From assembly GCF_000317225.1 (NCBI RefSeq), contig NZ_AJLL01000106.1:62001-126000 (forward strand): a stretch of 64,000 nucleotides of DNA. Direction: 5' to 3'. The stretch comes from Fischerella thermalis PCC 7521. GTDB lineage: Bacteria; Cyanobacteriota; Cyanobacteriia; Cyanobacteriales; Nostocaceae. The number at the start of each line of letters is the position of its first letter. The first letter of the stretch is position 1. The notes below the pieces were generated by a model that was not told the origin of the DNA, searched no databases, and saw only the letters and a list, made by a program, of their open reading frames with translations. A program made the translations under genes and the position numbers. This document shows positions 46,035 through 54,376 of this stretch, piece after piece.

Positions 46035-46967
46035 ATGACTCGGGGAATTTATATTATTGCCAATGATAAAGTCACTGATCATGCGATCGCACTCCTCAAC
46101 AGTATTAGATTATATGACCAAGAAACACCAATTATCATGATTCCTTATGATGACAATTATCACAATATCGCTAACACTCTCAGCAAACATTACCAAGTTG
46201 GAATCTACGAAGATTTAGATTTTATTGACCGACTTTCTCAGAAATTGCATGAAACCTTTGGGGGAAAATTTTTCGCTCGCCCTAATCAATTCCGTAAGCA
46301 GGCTTGTTGGTTTGGCCCCTTTGATGAATTTTTGTACATTGATACAGATATTGTTGTCTTTGAAAAAATTATTGATAATCTCAACTATCTTAATCAAGTA
46401 GACTTTATTTGTTGCGATTATCAACACTTAGGCGGTATTCAGAATGTCTTTACACCTAAAGTTTTAACAGAAAAAGTATTTACTGAAAATGAACTAAAAG
46501 ACATTTTTAATGGTGGTTTCTGGGGCGCTAAAAAAAACCTCATTTCCCAACAGGATTTATACGACACTTTTGCCGAATGTGCTGCTCATCCAGAGTATTT
46601 TGATTTCTCTCAAAAAACTTCTGATCAACCAATCATTAACTACATGCTCCTCAAGCGGATTTCTCGCCGTTTTAACATTGTCCGCCGCGAGGAAAAAGCA
46701 CCAGGCAATTGGGCAGGAACTCCCAATTTTAACATTAAGGAACATGTACTATTTGATCCGACAGTCAATCAACCACTACAATATCTACATTGGGCAGGTA
46801 TTCGCATCCAACCTGGTTGTCCTTATTGGGAAATTTGGCAATATTACCGCAACTTAAATCCAGCTTTACCAGCAGCAGAGATACCTGCACCTGTTAAGAA
46901 AAATCAATGGCAAAGTAAATTGGATAATTTGAAAAGTCGATTGCGCCAACTCAGGGCTAGTTTGTGA
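46035..46967 (+). CDS. Glycosyltransferase-like protein, second of a paralogous pair
   Basis: This 310-residue protein starts MTRGIYIIANDKVTDHAIAL and is similar to the preceding one. The D-x-D motif is in DEFLYIDTDIVVFEKI, and FNGGFWGAKKNL and SDQPIINYMLLKR are its counterparts of the partner's acceptor blocks. The pair probably arose by tandem duplication and then diverged, perhaps to add different sugars. It is the last gene of the run. It is followed by two nearly identical repeat copies. Confidence 0.8.
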   Translation: MTRGIYIIANDKVTDHAIALLNSIRLYDQETPIIMIPYDDNYHNIANTLSKHYQVGIYEDLDFIDRLSQKLHETFGGKFFARPNQFRKQACWFGPFDEFLYIDTDIVVFEKIIDNLNYLNQVDFICCDYQHLGGIQNVFTPKVLTEKVFTENELKDIFNGGFWGAKKNLISQQDLYDTFAECAAHPEYFDFSQKTSDQPIINYMLLKRISRRFNIVRREEKAPGNWAGTPNFNIKEHVLFDPTVNQPLQYLHWAGIRIQPGCPYWEIWQYYRNLNPALPAAEIPAPVKKNQWQSKLDNLKSRLRQLRASL

Positions 46968-47014
46968 CTCAAAATAGGTATTATAGGTGGCAGAAAAATT
47001 GATTTTTGTTGAAA

Positions 47015-47080
47015 TCGAACACCGATGAACACCGATGCACACCGATAATCCATCTGTGTTTATCTGTTTGTATTGGTATT
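47015..47080. repeat. Dispersed ACACCGATG repeat, copy 9
   Basis: TCGAACACCGATGAACACCG through ATCTGTTTGTAT (47015-47073) is identical over 59 bases to 47124-47182. Both arms of the family are present, separated by the sequence AATCC. Confidence 0.85.
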
Positions 47081-47123
47081 GGATAATTATTATTCTTCCG
47101 ACTTCGTGACAATTTGCAAAAAG

Positions 47124-47192
47124 TCGAACACCGATGAACACCGATGCACACCGATAATCCATCTGTGTTTATCTGTTTGTATCGGTGTTCGA
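47124..47192. repeat. Dispersed ACACCGATG repeat, copy 10
   Basis: This copy repeats copy 9 and is more complete, ending TATCGGTGTTCGAT so that its two ends TCGAACACCGAT and ATCGGTGTTCGA are perfect complements. Confidence 0.85.
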
Positions 47193-47216
47193 TACAATAA
47201 AAATACATTTTGTAAA

Positions 47217-48371
47217 CTACCAAACTCCTAAAAACTCTTCCAAACTAGGCACATCAACCCAGCTTGATTTCATATTTGATTCATGGGATAAATCCATCAG
47301 TAACTGAGAATAAACACCTTCTCGCAAAGATGGAGCTATTTCTTCTCCTTGATCAATTCCTCGTACCCATTGATCGACAACTCTCAGAAATGCAGAAATT
47401 CGACCATCAGCATAATTTTTGGGAAATATTAATCTATTAGGAATTTCGATTTCCGTTAATTGTTTACCAGGCTGAGAAGCCCAAACACGAAAACCGTGAA
47501 TGTAGTCTTTTTGATTCTCGCTACCTAAAACTAGAGTACCGCGATCGCCATACACTTCCAACCAATGAGTACGCGGTGCATGTACAACCGCACTGATAGA
47601 AACTTGGCAAGGTGTCCCATTTGCCAATTCCAGCATCAACATGCAGGTGTCATCGCTATTGACTGGCTTGAATTCGCCTGTGTTGGTGTCTGGACGTTGG
47701 GGTATAGCAGTAGTCAAATGGGCGCTTAATCTGCGTACAGGACCAAATAGCCAGTTAATATAATCAAACGTATGGGAACCCAAAGAACCTAACGCACCAC
47801 CACCTTTATCTTTTTGTGAATACCAGTTCCAAGGACGAGAAGCATCAGCACGGGAGGAACCCAACCAATCAATTCTAATTAAGCGTTTGTTACCAACATA
47901 GCCTTGTGATAAAAGTTCCGAGAATAATTGCCAACCGGGTACAAATCGGAATTCAAAATCTACAGTGGCAATCACGCCTTTTGATTTTGCCAAAAAATAA
48001 AGTTCTTTAGCTTCGTCTACGTTTAAAGTTACAGGTTTTTCAAGCAATAAATGTTTCCCGGCTTGCAAAACTTCCTTAGCCATTTCGTAGTGGAGAAACG
48101 GCGGTGTCGCGATGCTAACTGCTTGGACTTCCTTTAAAGAAACAATATCTGTGATCGCATCACAAGCGTAAGGGATATTCTGTGATTGGGCGATCGCTTG
48201 GGCTTTTTCTATGTTGCGGTGATAAACAGCAACCACTGGGGTACGAGGATGTGCTTGAAATCCAGGAATATGGACTTTTTGACCGAACCCTGTACCAACA
48301 ACTGCAACACCAATGGGTTGCTGATTTGCTGGACTGGGGTCAAAAGGTGTAACTTGGGGTGTGGACGACAT
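47217..48371 (-). CDS. Gfo/Idh/MocA-family NAD(P)-dependent oxidoreductase
   Basis: This 384-residue protein has the N-terminal Rossmann dinucleotide motif VAVVGTGFGQKVHIPGF, the LLEKPVTLNVDEAKEL block with the conserved Glu-Lys-Pro whose Lys is catalytic, and a C-terminal alpha/beta substrate domain containing GGGALGSLGSHTFDYINWLFG with its catalytic His. Such enzymes oxidise sugars, inositols or biliverdin. No substrate is readable. Its position next to glycosyltransferases suggests sugar metabolism. It is divergent from the aldo/keto reductase. Confidence 0.88.
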   Translation of the reverse strand: MSSTPQVTPFDPSPANQQPIGVAVVGTGFGQKVHIPGFQAHPRTPVVAVYHRNIEKAQAIAQSQNIPYACDAITDIVSLKEVQAVSIATPPFLHYEMAKEVLQAGKHLLLEKPVTLNVDEAKELYFLAKSKGVIATVDFEFRFVPGWQLFSELLSQGYVGNKRLIRIDWLGSSRADASRPWNWYSQKDKGGGALGSLGSHTFDYINWLFGPVRRLSAHLTTAIPQRPDTNTGEFKPVNSDDTCMLMLELANGTPCQVSISAVVHAPRTHWLEVYGDRGTLVLGSENQKDYIHGFRVWASQPGKQLTEIEIPNRLIFPKNYADGRISAFLRVVDQWVRGIDQGEEIAPSLREGVYSQLLMDLSHESNMKSSWVDVPSLEEFLGVW

Positions 48372-48559
48372 ATGTTTATTTAAGTAACTTCATTTGATAG
48401 CTTGCTTGGAAATTAAGTCCAAGTTTCATAGTTCAAGTCCGTTAAAACAGACTGAAATTTATATCCCATAAGCATTAGCTTACTTTGTCTCAAATATATA
48501 CTGGTATTTGTCTCAAACAACAAACAACCAAATTGAGTTTATTCACACCCATACCTTTC

Positions 48560-49741
48560 ATGCTATACAGAAGATTTGGCCGTACAGAATTACAAATGCC
48601 TGTGTTTTCTTGTGGAGGTATGCGATACCAATATAAATGGCAAGATGTACCACAGTGGCAGATTCCAGGTGATAATCAGGCAAATTTGGAAGCGACAATT
48701 CAACGGGCAATAGAATTAGGCATTAATCATATCGAAACTGCCCGTGGTTATGGTACTTCTGAAATGCAATTGGGGAGGATTTTACCTAAACTTAAGCGTG
48801 AAAAATTGATTGTTCAGACTAAAGTCAGTCCTCAGGCAGATGCAAAATTATTTTTAAAGGAATTTGAAAAATCATTAAAATATCTGCGTTTAGACTATAT
48901 TGATTTACTAGGAATTCATGGTATCAACAATGCTGAATTATTAAACTACACTATCCGAGCGGATGGTTGTTTAGAAGTTGCAAAAAAGCTAAAAGCCCAA
49001 GGTAAAGTTAGGTTTATTGGCTTTTCTACCCATGCTCCTACAGATATTATTATTCAGACAATTAACACTAATCAATTTGATTATGTTAATTTGCACTGGT
49101 ATTACATTAATCAAGTTAATTGGTCTGCGATTGAGGCTGCTACTCACCATGACATGGGTGTATTTATTATTAGCCCATCTGATAAGGGAGGGAAGTTATA
49201 CGATCCACCGCAAAAGTTAGTCGAACTTTGCGCCCCTTTGAGTCCGATGGTATTTAACGATTTATTTTGTTTGAGTCATCCCCAAGTACATACTCTCAGT
49301 TTAGGCGCAGCAAAACCAACAGACTTTGATGAACACCTAAAAACTTTAGATTTGCTGGGTAACGCCTCAGAAATTTTGCCGCCTATTTTGGCACGATTAG
49401 AGAAAGAAGCGATGACAATTTTAGGAGAAGATTGGGTCAAAACCTGGCATGTCAATTTGCCCACCTACGAACAAACTCCTGGACAGGTGAATATTCCAAT
49501 AATTTTGTGGCTGTGGAATTTAGCGATCGCCTACGATATGGTAGACTACGCCAAAATGCGCTACAACCTGCTTGGCAATGGTAGTCACTGGTTCCCTGGT
49601 AACAAAGTAGACCAAATAGACAAACTAGATTTGCACCAGTGTCTCAAACGCAGTCCCCATGCAGATAAAATTCCTCGCATCCTTACACAAGCACACCAAC
49701 TCCTACAAGGAGAAGCAGTACAGCGATTATCACGGAGTTAA
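48560..49741 (+). CDS. Aldo/keto reductase
   Basis: This 393-residue TIM-barrel oxidoreductase starts at the ATG at 48560 (MLYRRFGRTELQMPVFSCGG). Features include HIETARGYGTSEMQLGRIL, where Asp-Tyr positions vary but Tyr is kept, then IVQTKVSP and RLDYIDLLGIHGINN. NLHWYYINQVNWSAIEAA is the barrel's later strand. The C-terminal extension is longer than in standard AKRs and has no iron-sulfur cysteine cluster. A longer frame to 48485 is not supported. Substrate is unknown; it lies beside the Gfo/Idh gene in opposite direction. Confidence 0.86.
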   Translation: MLYRRFGRTELQMPVFSCGGMRYQYKWQDVPQWQIPGDNQANLEATIQRAIELGINHIETARGYGTSEMQLGRILPKLKREKLIVQTKVSPQADAKLFLKEFEKSLKYLRLDYIDLLGIHGINNAELLNYTIRADGCLEVAKKLKAQGKVRFIGFSTHAPTDIIIQTINTNQFDYVNLHWYYINQVNWSAIEAATHHDMGVFIISPSDKGGKLYDPPQKLVELCAPLSPMVFNDLFCLSHPQVHTLSLGAAKPTDFDEHLKTLDLLGNASEILPPILARLEKEAMTILGEDWVKTWHVNLPTYEQTPGQVNIPIILWLWNLAIAYDMVDYAKMRYNLLGNGSHWFPGNKVDQIDKLDLHQCLKRSPHADKIPRILTQAHQLLQGEAVQRLSRS

Positions 49742-49810
49742 TGTGACAAAATCTACGAAAATAATAACTGCAAACTAATTTCACTAAATTTATTTACTTC
49801 AGTCACCCTT

Positions 49811-50572
49811 ATGATTTTTCAACGTCGACACTTTTTGGTTCTACTTGGTGCAGGTGTAGGTGCTTTTGCTTTAGATGCTTGTGCTTCCGCCAATACACCC
49901 ACTCCCAGCCCTCCTGCTACTCCTATTCCTACTCCTACTCCTACTCCCCCAGGTAGTTCAGGAGCAATTCAACTACCACCTTTACCTTATGATTACAATG
50001 CCCTAGAACCACACATTGATGAAGCTACAATGCGCTTCCATCATGACAAACACCATGCAACTTATGTCAAAAATCTGAATGCTGCATTGGATAAATATCC
50101 AGTTCTCAAAAACAAAAATGTAGAAGATTTACTGCGTAATCTCAACAGCGTCCCTGAAGATATTCGCACAACGGTACGCAATAATGGTGGTGGTCATATT
50201 AACCACTCGATGTTTTGGCTGATTATGAAACCAGATGGTGGTGGTGAACCAACTGGAGCGATCGCTAACGCTATCCAAGACAATTTTGGCAGTTTTGCAA
50301 ATTTCAAAAAGCAGTTTAACGATGCTGGGAGTAAACTTTTTGGTAGTGGTTGGGTTTGGCTTGTGCGTAACCCAGATGGCAAGCTTGAGGTTGTCACTAC
50401 ACCCAATCAGGACACTCCCCTGAGTGAAGGCAAATATCCAATAATCGGTAATGATGTATGGGAACATGCTTATTACCTCAAATACCAAAACCGCCGCGCC
50501 GATTATTTAGACGCTTGGTGGAATGTGCTGAACTGGGATGAAATAAACAAACGATTCGCAGCAGCAACTTAA
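49811..50572 (+). CDS. sodA: Mn-type superoxide dismutase with export signal
   Basis: This 253-residue enzyme removes superoxide. The metal ligands lie in [25 protein letters not shown] and [27 protein letters not shown] and the TTPNQDTPL segment fit the manganese type. The N-terminus carries [21 protein letters not shown]: an RR-x-F-L twin-arginine pattern (R5, R6) and a Cys24 that could be a lipid anchor, though Asp at -2 is unusual. Residues about 27-50 are a PTPTPTPP linker. Secretion or membrane attachment, as in Anabaena SodA, is likely. Confidence 0.92.
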   Translation: MIFQRRHFLVLLGAGVGAFALDACASANTPTPSPPATPIPTPTPTPPGSSGAIQLPPLPYDYNALEPHIDEATMRFHHDKHHATYVKNLNAALDKYPVLKNKNVEDLLRNLNSVPEDIRTTVRNNGGGHINHSMFWLIMKPDGGGEPTGAIANAIQDNFGSFANFKKQFNDAGSKLFGSGWVWLVRNPDGKLEVVTTPNQDTPLSEGKYPIIGNDVWEHAYYLKYQNRRADYLDAWWNVLNWDEINKRFAAAT

Positions 50573-50936
50573 GCAATTATTAGTTTGTAGGCGCTATAAA
50601 TTTAATTTTTATTTGCGACGCTTTCACGTTTGTGGTGAATGGGTTCTCGTTCATAAATAACGTCAAGACGTTAGTCATAAATGTCTTAATGTTCCTTATG
50701 AATGGGTTCTCGTTCATAAACAACGTCAAGACGTTAGTCACAAATGTCTTAATTTTCTATATGAAATCGTTATGTTACTACGCATTATCGTAAATTTTCT
50801 TAAAAATAAAACTTGCAAAGCATAGTTTTCTTAGTGTCTTAGTGTCTTAGTGGTGAAAAAATAAATCTTAAATTTAACCACCAAAACACCAAGACACCAA
50901 GCCGAATCGTAAAAAAGTTAAGGTGAGAGTGAAACT
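50573..50936. other. Intergenic with 63-base tandem repeat and hairpin
   Basis: The gap between sodA and rsmG contains the 63-base direct repeat (50637-50762) and a second repeat type with CTTAGTGTCTTAGTGTCTTAG facing CACCAAAACACCAAGACACC (50832-50901), which can pair as a long hairpin. Confidence 0.7.
50637..50762. repeat. Two tandem copies of a 63-base unit with internal palindromes
   Basis: Both copies begin GAATGGGTTCTCGTTCATAA and contain AACGTCAAGACGTT, a palindrome. They differ at several scattered bases. In the second copy, TTATGAA and TTCATAA flank the first ten bases as another inverted repeat. Confidence 0.85.
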
Positions 50937-51692
50937 GTGAACGACTCAACCACGCCTTCTTTACCAGAATTGCCAGAGATATGGCAGCAAACTCTCAATT
51001 GGCAACCGACCACTAAACAGCAAGTACAATTGCAGAGGTTGTATGAATTAATTTTAGAAGGTAATCAAAAGCTTAATTTAACTAGGATCACTGACCCCCA
51101 GGAATTTTGGGAAAAACATCTGTGGGATTCTCTGCGGGGAGTTGCACTCTTATTAAGAGTTGGGGAGAAAGATTTCGCTTCACCACCCCACCACTTCATT
51201 GATATTGGTACAGGTGCGGGTTTTCCTGGTATTCCTGTAGCGATCGCACTGCCTGATTGTACTGTCACACTTGTGGATTCTACTCGCAAAAAAATAGCTT
51301 TTCTGGAACAGATCTTACCTGAGTTAGCACTGGAGAATGTTAAAACGTTAACTGGCAGAGCAGAGGAAATTGGTCAGCAGTCACAGTACCGCCAAAACTA
51401 CGATGTCGCCATGATTCGCGCTGTTAGTAATGCATCAGTTTGTGCGGAATATACTTTGCCATTACTCAAACAAGGTGGTTTAGCCATTATTTACCGGGGT
51501 AATTGGACAGAAGAGGAAACTACAGCTTTAACAGATGCTGTGAAACTGCTTGGTGGTGAAATAGAAGCAATTGAACAATTTACCACTCCTTTGAGTAAAA
51601 GTCTTCGTCATTGTTTGTACTTGCGGAAGATTGCAACTACACCAGCTAAATTTCCCCGTGCTGTCGGTATACCGACACACAAACCTCTTTAA
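50937..51692 (+). CDS. rsmG: 16S rRNA (guanine-527-N7) methyltransferase
   Basis: This 251-residue SAM-dependent methyltransferase modifies G527 in 16S rRNA; loss gives streptomycin tolerance in other bacteria. Conserved blocks are NLTRITDPQEFWEKHLWDSL, the SAM motif FIDIGTGAGFPGIPVAIA, TLVDSTRKKIAFLEQ and VAMIRAVSNASVC. The C-terminus is slightly longer than in E. coli RsmG. The start is the GTG at 50937, preceded by AGGTGAGAG. It is followed by repeats and the psb32 gene. Confidence 0.95.
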   Translation: MNDSTTPSLPELPEIWQQTLNWQPTTKQQVQLQRLYELILEGNQKLNLTRITDPQEFWEKHLWDSLRGVALLLRVGEKDFASPPHHFIDIGTGAGFPGIPVAIALPDCTVTLVDSTRKKIAFLEQILPELALENVKTLTGRAEEIGQQSQYRQNYDVAMIRAVSNASVCAEYTLPLLKQGGLAIIYRGNWTEEETTALTDAVKLLGGEIEAIEQFTTPLSKSLRHCLYLRKIATTPAKFPRAVGIPTHKPL

Positions 51693-51694
51693 TT

Positions 51695-51780
51695 TGCAAT
51701 TGTCATTAGTCATTTGTTAATTGACTAATGACACTTGATCTCTTCCCAGATGACTAATGACTTAAATTAGATTAAAGTTA
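51695..51780. repeat. GTCATTAGTCATT short repeats with inverted arrangement
   Basis: TGTCATTAGTCATTTG (51701-51716) faces TTAATTGACTAATGACA (51718-51732), giving a hairpin directly after the rsmG stop. Confidence 0.6.
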
Positions 51781-51865
51781 AAAAGTGTAAAGAATTATCA
51801 GTTTTCCTCTAATCTTTTAAAACAACTTGTTCACGTCTACTGTAGAGAATCGTATAAAAAAGTCC

Positions 51866-52672
51866 ATGCAGCATTGTTTTTGGCGACGAATTCTGGTATT
51901 TTGTGCAGTGTTTTTCTTGGCAGGGTCAATTTGGGCAACCCATCCTCCTTACGCTCATGCTTACGACAATCCAGAGTTACTACCAGACACCCCAACCCCA
52001 GTCGTAGACTTAGCCAAATCGCTTACCTCTGCTCAGGAAGAAAACCTTGTTAGAAAACTAGAACAATTTGAAGCTGAAACCGGTTGGAAGTTGAGAGTTT
52101 TAACTCAGTATGACCGTACGCCTGGTTTAGCAGTTAAAAACTTTTGGAAACTTGATGATAAAAGTGTTTTATTAGTTGCTGATGCCAGTGGTGGTAATAT
52201 TCTCAATTTCAACGTCGGCGATGCAGTTTATAAGTTGCTACCCCGCACATTTTGGGTAGAACTACAAACACGCTTTGGCAACTTATACTTTGTACGAGAA
52301 GAAGGCGAAGACGGAGCAATTATACAAGCTTTAGAATCAATTGAAACTTGTTTGCGTCAAGGCGGTTGCCGTGTTGTTCCTGGATTGCCTAAAGAGCAGT
52401 GGATTCTGACTTTGATTAGCTCAATCATTGGTGGAATTGTGTGTGGATTTGCGGCTCAACCCCGGCGTGACGGACAAGTTATTGCTTGGCAATGGGCTTT
52501 AATTTTTTCTCCTCTGTGGGGAATCTTGTTTATCGCTTTCGGTATTGGGCCTGTAGTATCCCGCACCTCTGACTGGCTACCTTTAGTTCGCAATATAGCT
52601 GGTTTTCTCATCGGTGTATTAGTTGCCTACTTATCTAACTTTTTCAATCGCTCTTCAGCATCGGAAATGTGA
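51866..52672 (+). CDS. psb32: Photosystem II repair protein Psb32 (TPM domain)
   Basis: This protein of about 268 residues has a signal peptide ending AYAHAYDN or near it (residues 1-31), then YDNPELLPDTPTPVVDLAKS and a TPM domain (about 40-165) with EQFEAETGWKLRVLTQYDRTPG. Two to three membrane segments follow (about 178-260). This is the layout of Psb32, the cyanobacterial counterpart of plant TLP18.3, which helps photosystem II repair. The ATG at 51866 is preferred; a TTG at 51827 would add 13 residues. A short-repeat array follows the stop. Confidence 0.9.
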   Translation: MQHCFWRRILVFCAVFFLAGSIWATHPPYAHAYDNPELLPDTPTPVVDLAKSLTSAQEENLVRKLEQFEAETGWKLRVLTQYDRTPGLAVKNFWKLDDKSVLLVADASGGNILNFNVGDAVYKLLPRTFWVELQTRFGNLYFVREEGEDGAIIQALESIETCLRQGGCRVVPGLPKEQWILTLISSIIGGIVCGFAAQPRRDGQVIAWQWALIFSPLWGILFIAFGIGPVVSRTSDWLPLVRNIAGFLIGVLVAYLSNFFNRSSASEM

Positions 52673-52682
52673 TTTCGTCAAT

Positions 52683-52780
52683 TGTCAGTGGTCAATGGTC
52701 AATTGGAAATTCTCTGTACTTTTGACTATGGGCAATTGACTATGGACTATGAACTATGGACAATTGACACTTGACTATTT
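52683..52780. repeat. TGACTATGGAC/CAATTGAC short-repeat array
   Basis: Units such as GGTCAATGGTCAATTG and TTGACTATGGACTATGAACT recur through this gap between psb32 and cobH, with inverted relations among them. Confidence 0.6.
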
Positions 52781-52793
52781 AAGCTGAAATCCA

Positions 52794-53414
52794 ATGGAAT
52801 GGCACATAACTGATGCTGAGAGTTTAGCAATTATTGATAGCGAGATTGGCGAACATGTCTTTTCACCTGCCGAGTATGAAATTGTTCGGCGGGTGATTTA
52901 TAGCACGGCTGATTTTGAGTACAAATCTTTGATTCGTTTTTCTGAGCGTGCTTTGCAAGCTGGAGCAGCAGCTTTAGCTTCACGCACAACTATTATTGTA
53001 GATGTGCCGATGGTACAAGTAGGTATTAATTACGATATTCAAAGTACTTTTGCTAACGCTGTATATTGCAGCATGGATACACCTACCCGTCCTCAAAAAG
53101 AAAAAACTAAAGCAGCTTGGGGAATCGAAACTTTAGCTAAACGTTATCCAGAGGGCTTATTTGTAATTGGTCAAGCACAAACAGCTTTGTCTAGATTAGT
53201 TGATTTAATAGAAGCAGAAGAAATAAGACCAGCTTTGGTGATTGCTACGCCACCAGGTTTTATCAGCATAGATAAAGATAAAGAACGCTTGCAAGATTCT
53301 CTGACGCCAAACATTACAATCGACAGCCGCAAAGGTGGAGCATTAGTTGCAACTGCGATCGTTGATGGTCTAATAGATTTGGCTTGGCAAGCCTATGGAA
53401 AAGCGAGGGGATAG
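52794..53414 (+). CDS. cobH: Precorrin-8X methylmutase
   Basis: This 206-residue enzyme moves a methyl group from C11 to C12 to make hydrogenobyrinic acid (or its cobalt form) in cobalamin synthesis. Matching blocks are FERALQAGAAALASRTTIIVD-like RFSERALQAGAAALASR and VDVPMVQVGI, FVIGQAQTALSRLVDLI, and IDSRKGGALVATAIVDGL. At the position where CobH has its catalytic His (RMIHACG), this protein has Tyr36 in RVIYSTADFEYKSL. That may be normal in cyanobacteria. It is isolated from other cob genes except cobW and the BtuR-like gene far upstream. Confidence 0.9.
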   Translation: MEWHITDAESLAIIDSEIGEHVFSPAEYEIVRRVIYSTADFEYKSLIRFSERALQAGAAALASRTTIIVDVPMVQVGINYDIQSTFANAVYCSMDTPTRPQKEKTKAAWGIETLAKRYPEGLFVIGQAQTALSRLVDLIEAEEIRPALVIATPPGFISIDKDKERLQDSLTPNITIDSRKGGALVATAIVDGLIDLAWQAYGKARG

Positions 53415-53452
53415 AGGATCGGGGATTGGGAATTAGTTATTAATTATTCTCT

Positions 53453-53505
53453 GTGACACCCCTCACACTCCTCATACTCCTCATACTCCTCACACTCCTT
53501 TTTAC
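53453..53505. repeat. CTCACACTC/CTCATACTC tandem repeat
   Basis: A nine-base unit, CTCACACTC or CTCATACTC, occurs about five times between cobH and the end of the next gene, followed by a T-run. It is low-complexity sequence near two converging stops. Confidence 0.65.
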
Positions 53506-54215
53506 TCCCATTCTTCCACTCTTCTCCCCTTTTGTTCCTCAGGGGGACGACGTCTGCGGGGTCTTTCTGATGGGCGATCGCGTAAACGACGACTCACTTC
53601 AGGAAAATAATCTCGCCGCAAATAAGGATAATCACTAACCCACAAATCCCGGCTAGGAATATAGATATCGGTAATTTCTTCAATTTTGCTCAAATCTGGA
53701 CGATTTGACATTACCAGCATTTCTACTTTTTGACCACGAGCAATTACTTTATGCTCTACCCGTAGTGGCGCTCTGAGTTGGGCTGTAAATCCGGTTTCGT
53801 CACCTACTTCCAGGTTGATTCGCTTTTCCCGGTTTTCTACTATTACCAAATCACCTTTGTTGTCAACGGTTTCCTGTTTACCAATCAATTCGTCTGTAAT
53901 CCACCAATCCAAAACCCGACCACGGAAAAAGCCACTGTATTTGTAACGGCGACATTTGGCATTGCGCATACTCGCCCAAAATACAGGTCCCCACAGCCAG
54001 TAAAAAGCACCAATTACTCCCAGTACAAATAGAATGGGACCAAAACCAGGCATGGCAAAAAGCCTTACCAACACATAAACAGCTGCAATGACAACAGAAA
54101 TTAACAGCCTCTGTAAAAAATCCGGAAATTTTCCCCAGTAATACTTATACTGCGGACCAGTGGCGATTAAAGGAATGAGTTGATTAAATTTTTGGCGAGT
54201 CAATGGGACAAGCAT
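53502..54215 (-). CDS. Conserved membrane protein of unknown function
   Basis: This 237-residue protein has two hydrophobic segments (about residues 36-55 and 58-80) separated by MPGFGP, then a soluble C-terminal domain with FRGRVLDWWITDELIGKQET and RAPLRVEHKVIARGQ. The last 30 residues are very rich in Arg, Pro and Glu (RRLRDRPSERPRRRRPPEEQ). I recall close relatives only in cyanobacteria, where some are labelled phosphate permease-like without evidence. No function is assigned. It lies convergent with cobH. Confidence 0.75.
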   Translation of the reverse strand: MLVPLTRQKFNQLIPLIATGPQYKYYWGKFPDFLQRLLISVVIAAVYVLVRLFAMPGFGPILFVLGVIGAFYWLWGPVFWASMRNAKCRRYKYSGFFRGRVLDWWITDELIGKQETVDNKGDLVIVENREKRINLEVGDETGFTAQLRAPLRVEHKVIARGQKVEMLVMSNRPDLSKIEEITDIYIPSRDLWVSDYPYLRRDYFPEVSRRLRDRPSERPRRRRPPEEQKGRRVEEWE

Positions 54216-54262
54216 TCGGATTTTGGATTTTGGATTTTAGATTTTGGATTGGAGATGGAAAA
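54216..54262. repeat. GGATTTTGGATTTTA short repeats
   Basis: GGATTTTGGATTTTGGATTT recurs with variations. It is the complement of the CCAAAATC array at 17525-17558. Confidence 0.65.
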
Positions 54263-54376
54263 TGTATACCAAGTTGGTTTTATTGATCATAGGTAATGTG
54301 GAATGGGGAAAAGGCTAATTACCAATTACCAATTACCAGCTTGACAGATGACATAAACATTCAAACCAACCAGATA

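Noticed and set aside
46866-47223. Open frames reading CIGVHRCS-type peptides on the minus strand.
   Set aside because: They are made entirely of the dispersed ACACCGATG repeat and have no ribosome-binding sites.
53453-53505. The 11-mer ACTCCTCACAC, the conserved loop motif of the cyanobacterial small RNA Yfr1.
   Set aside because: It is part of a CTCACACTC/CTCATACTC tandem repeat, and the two hairpins that flank the motif in Yfr1 are absent.
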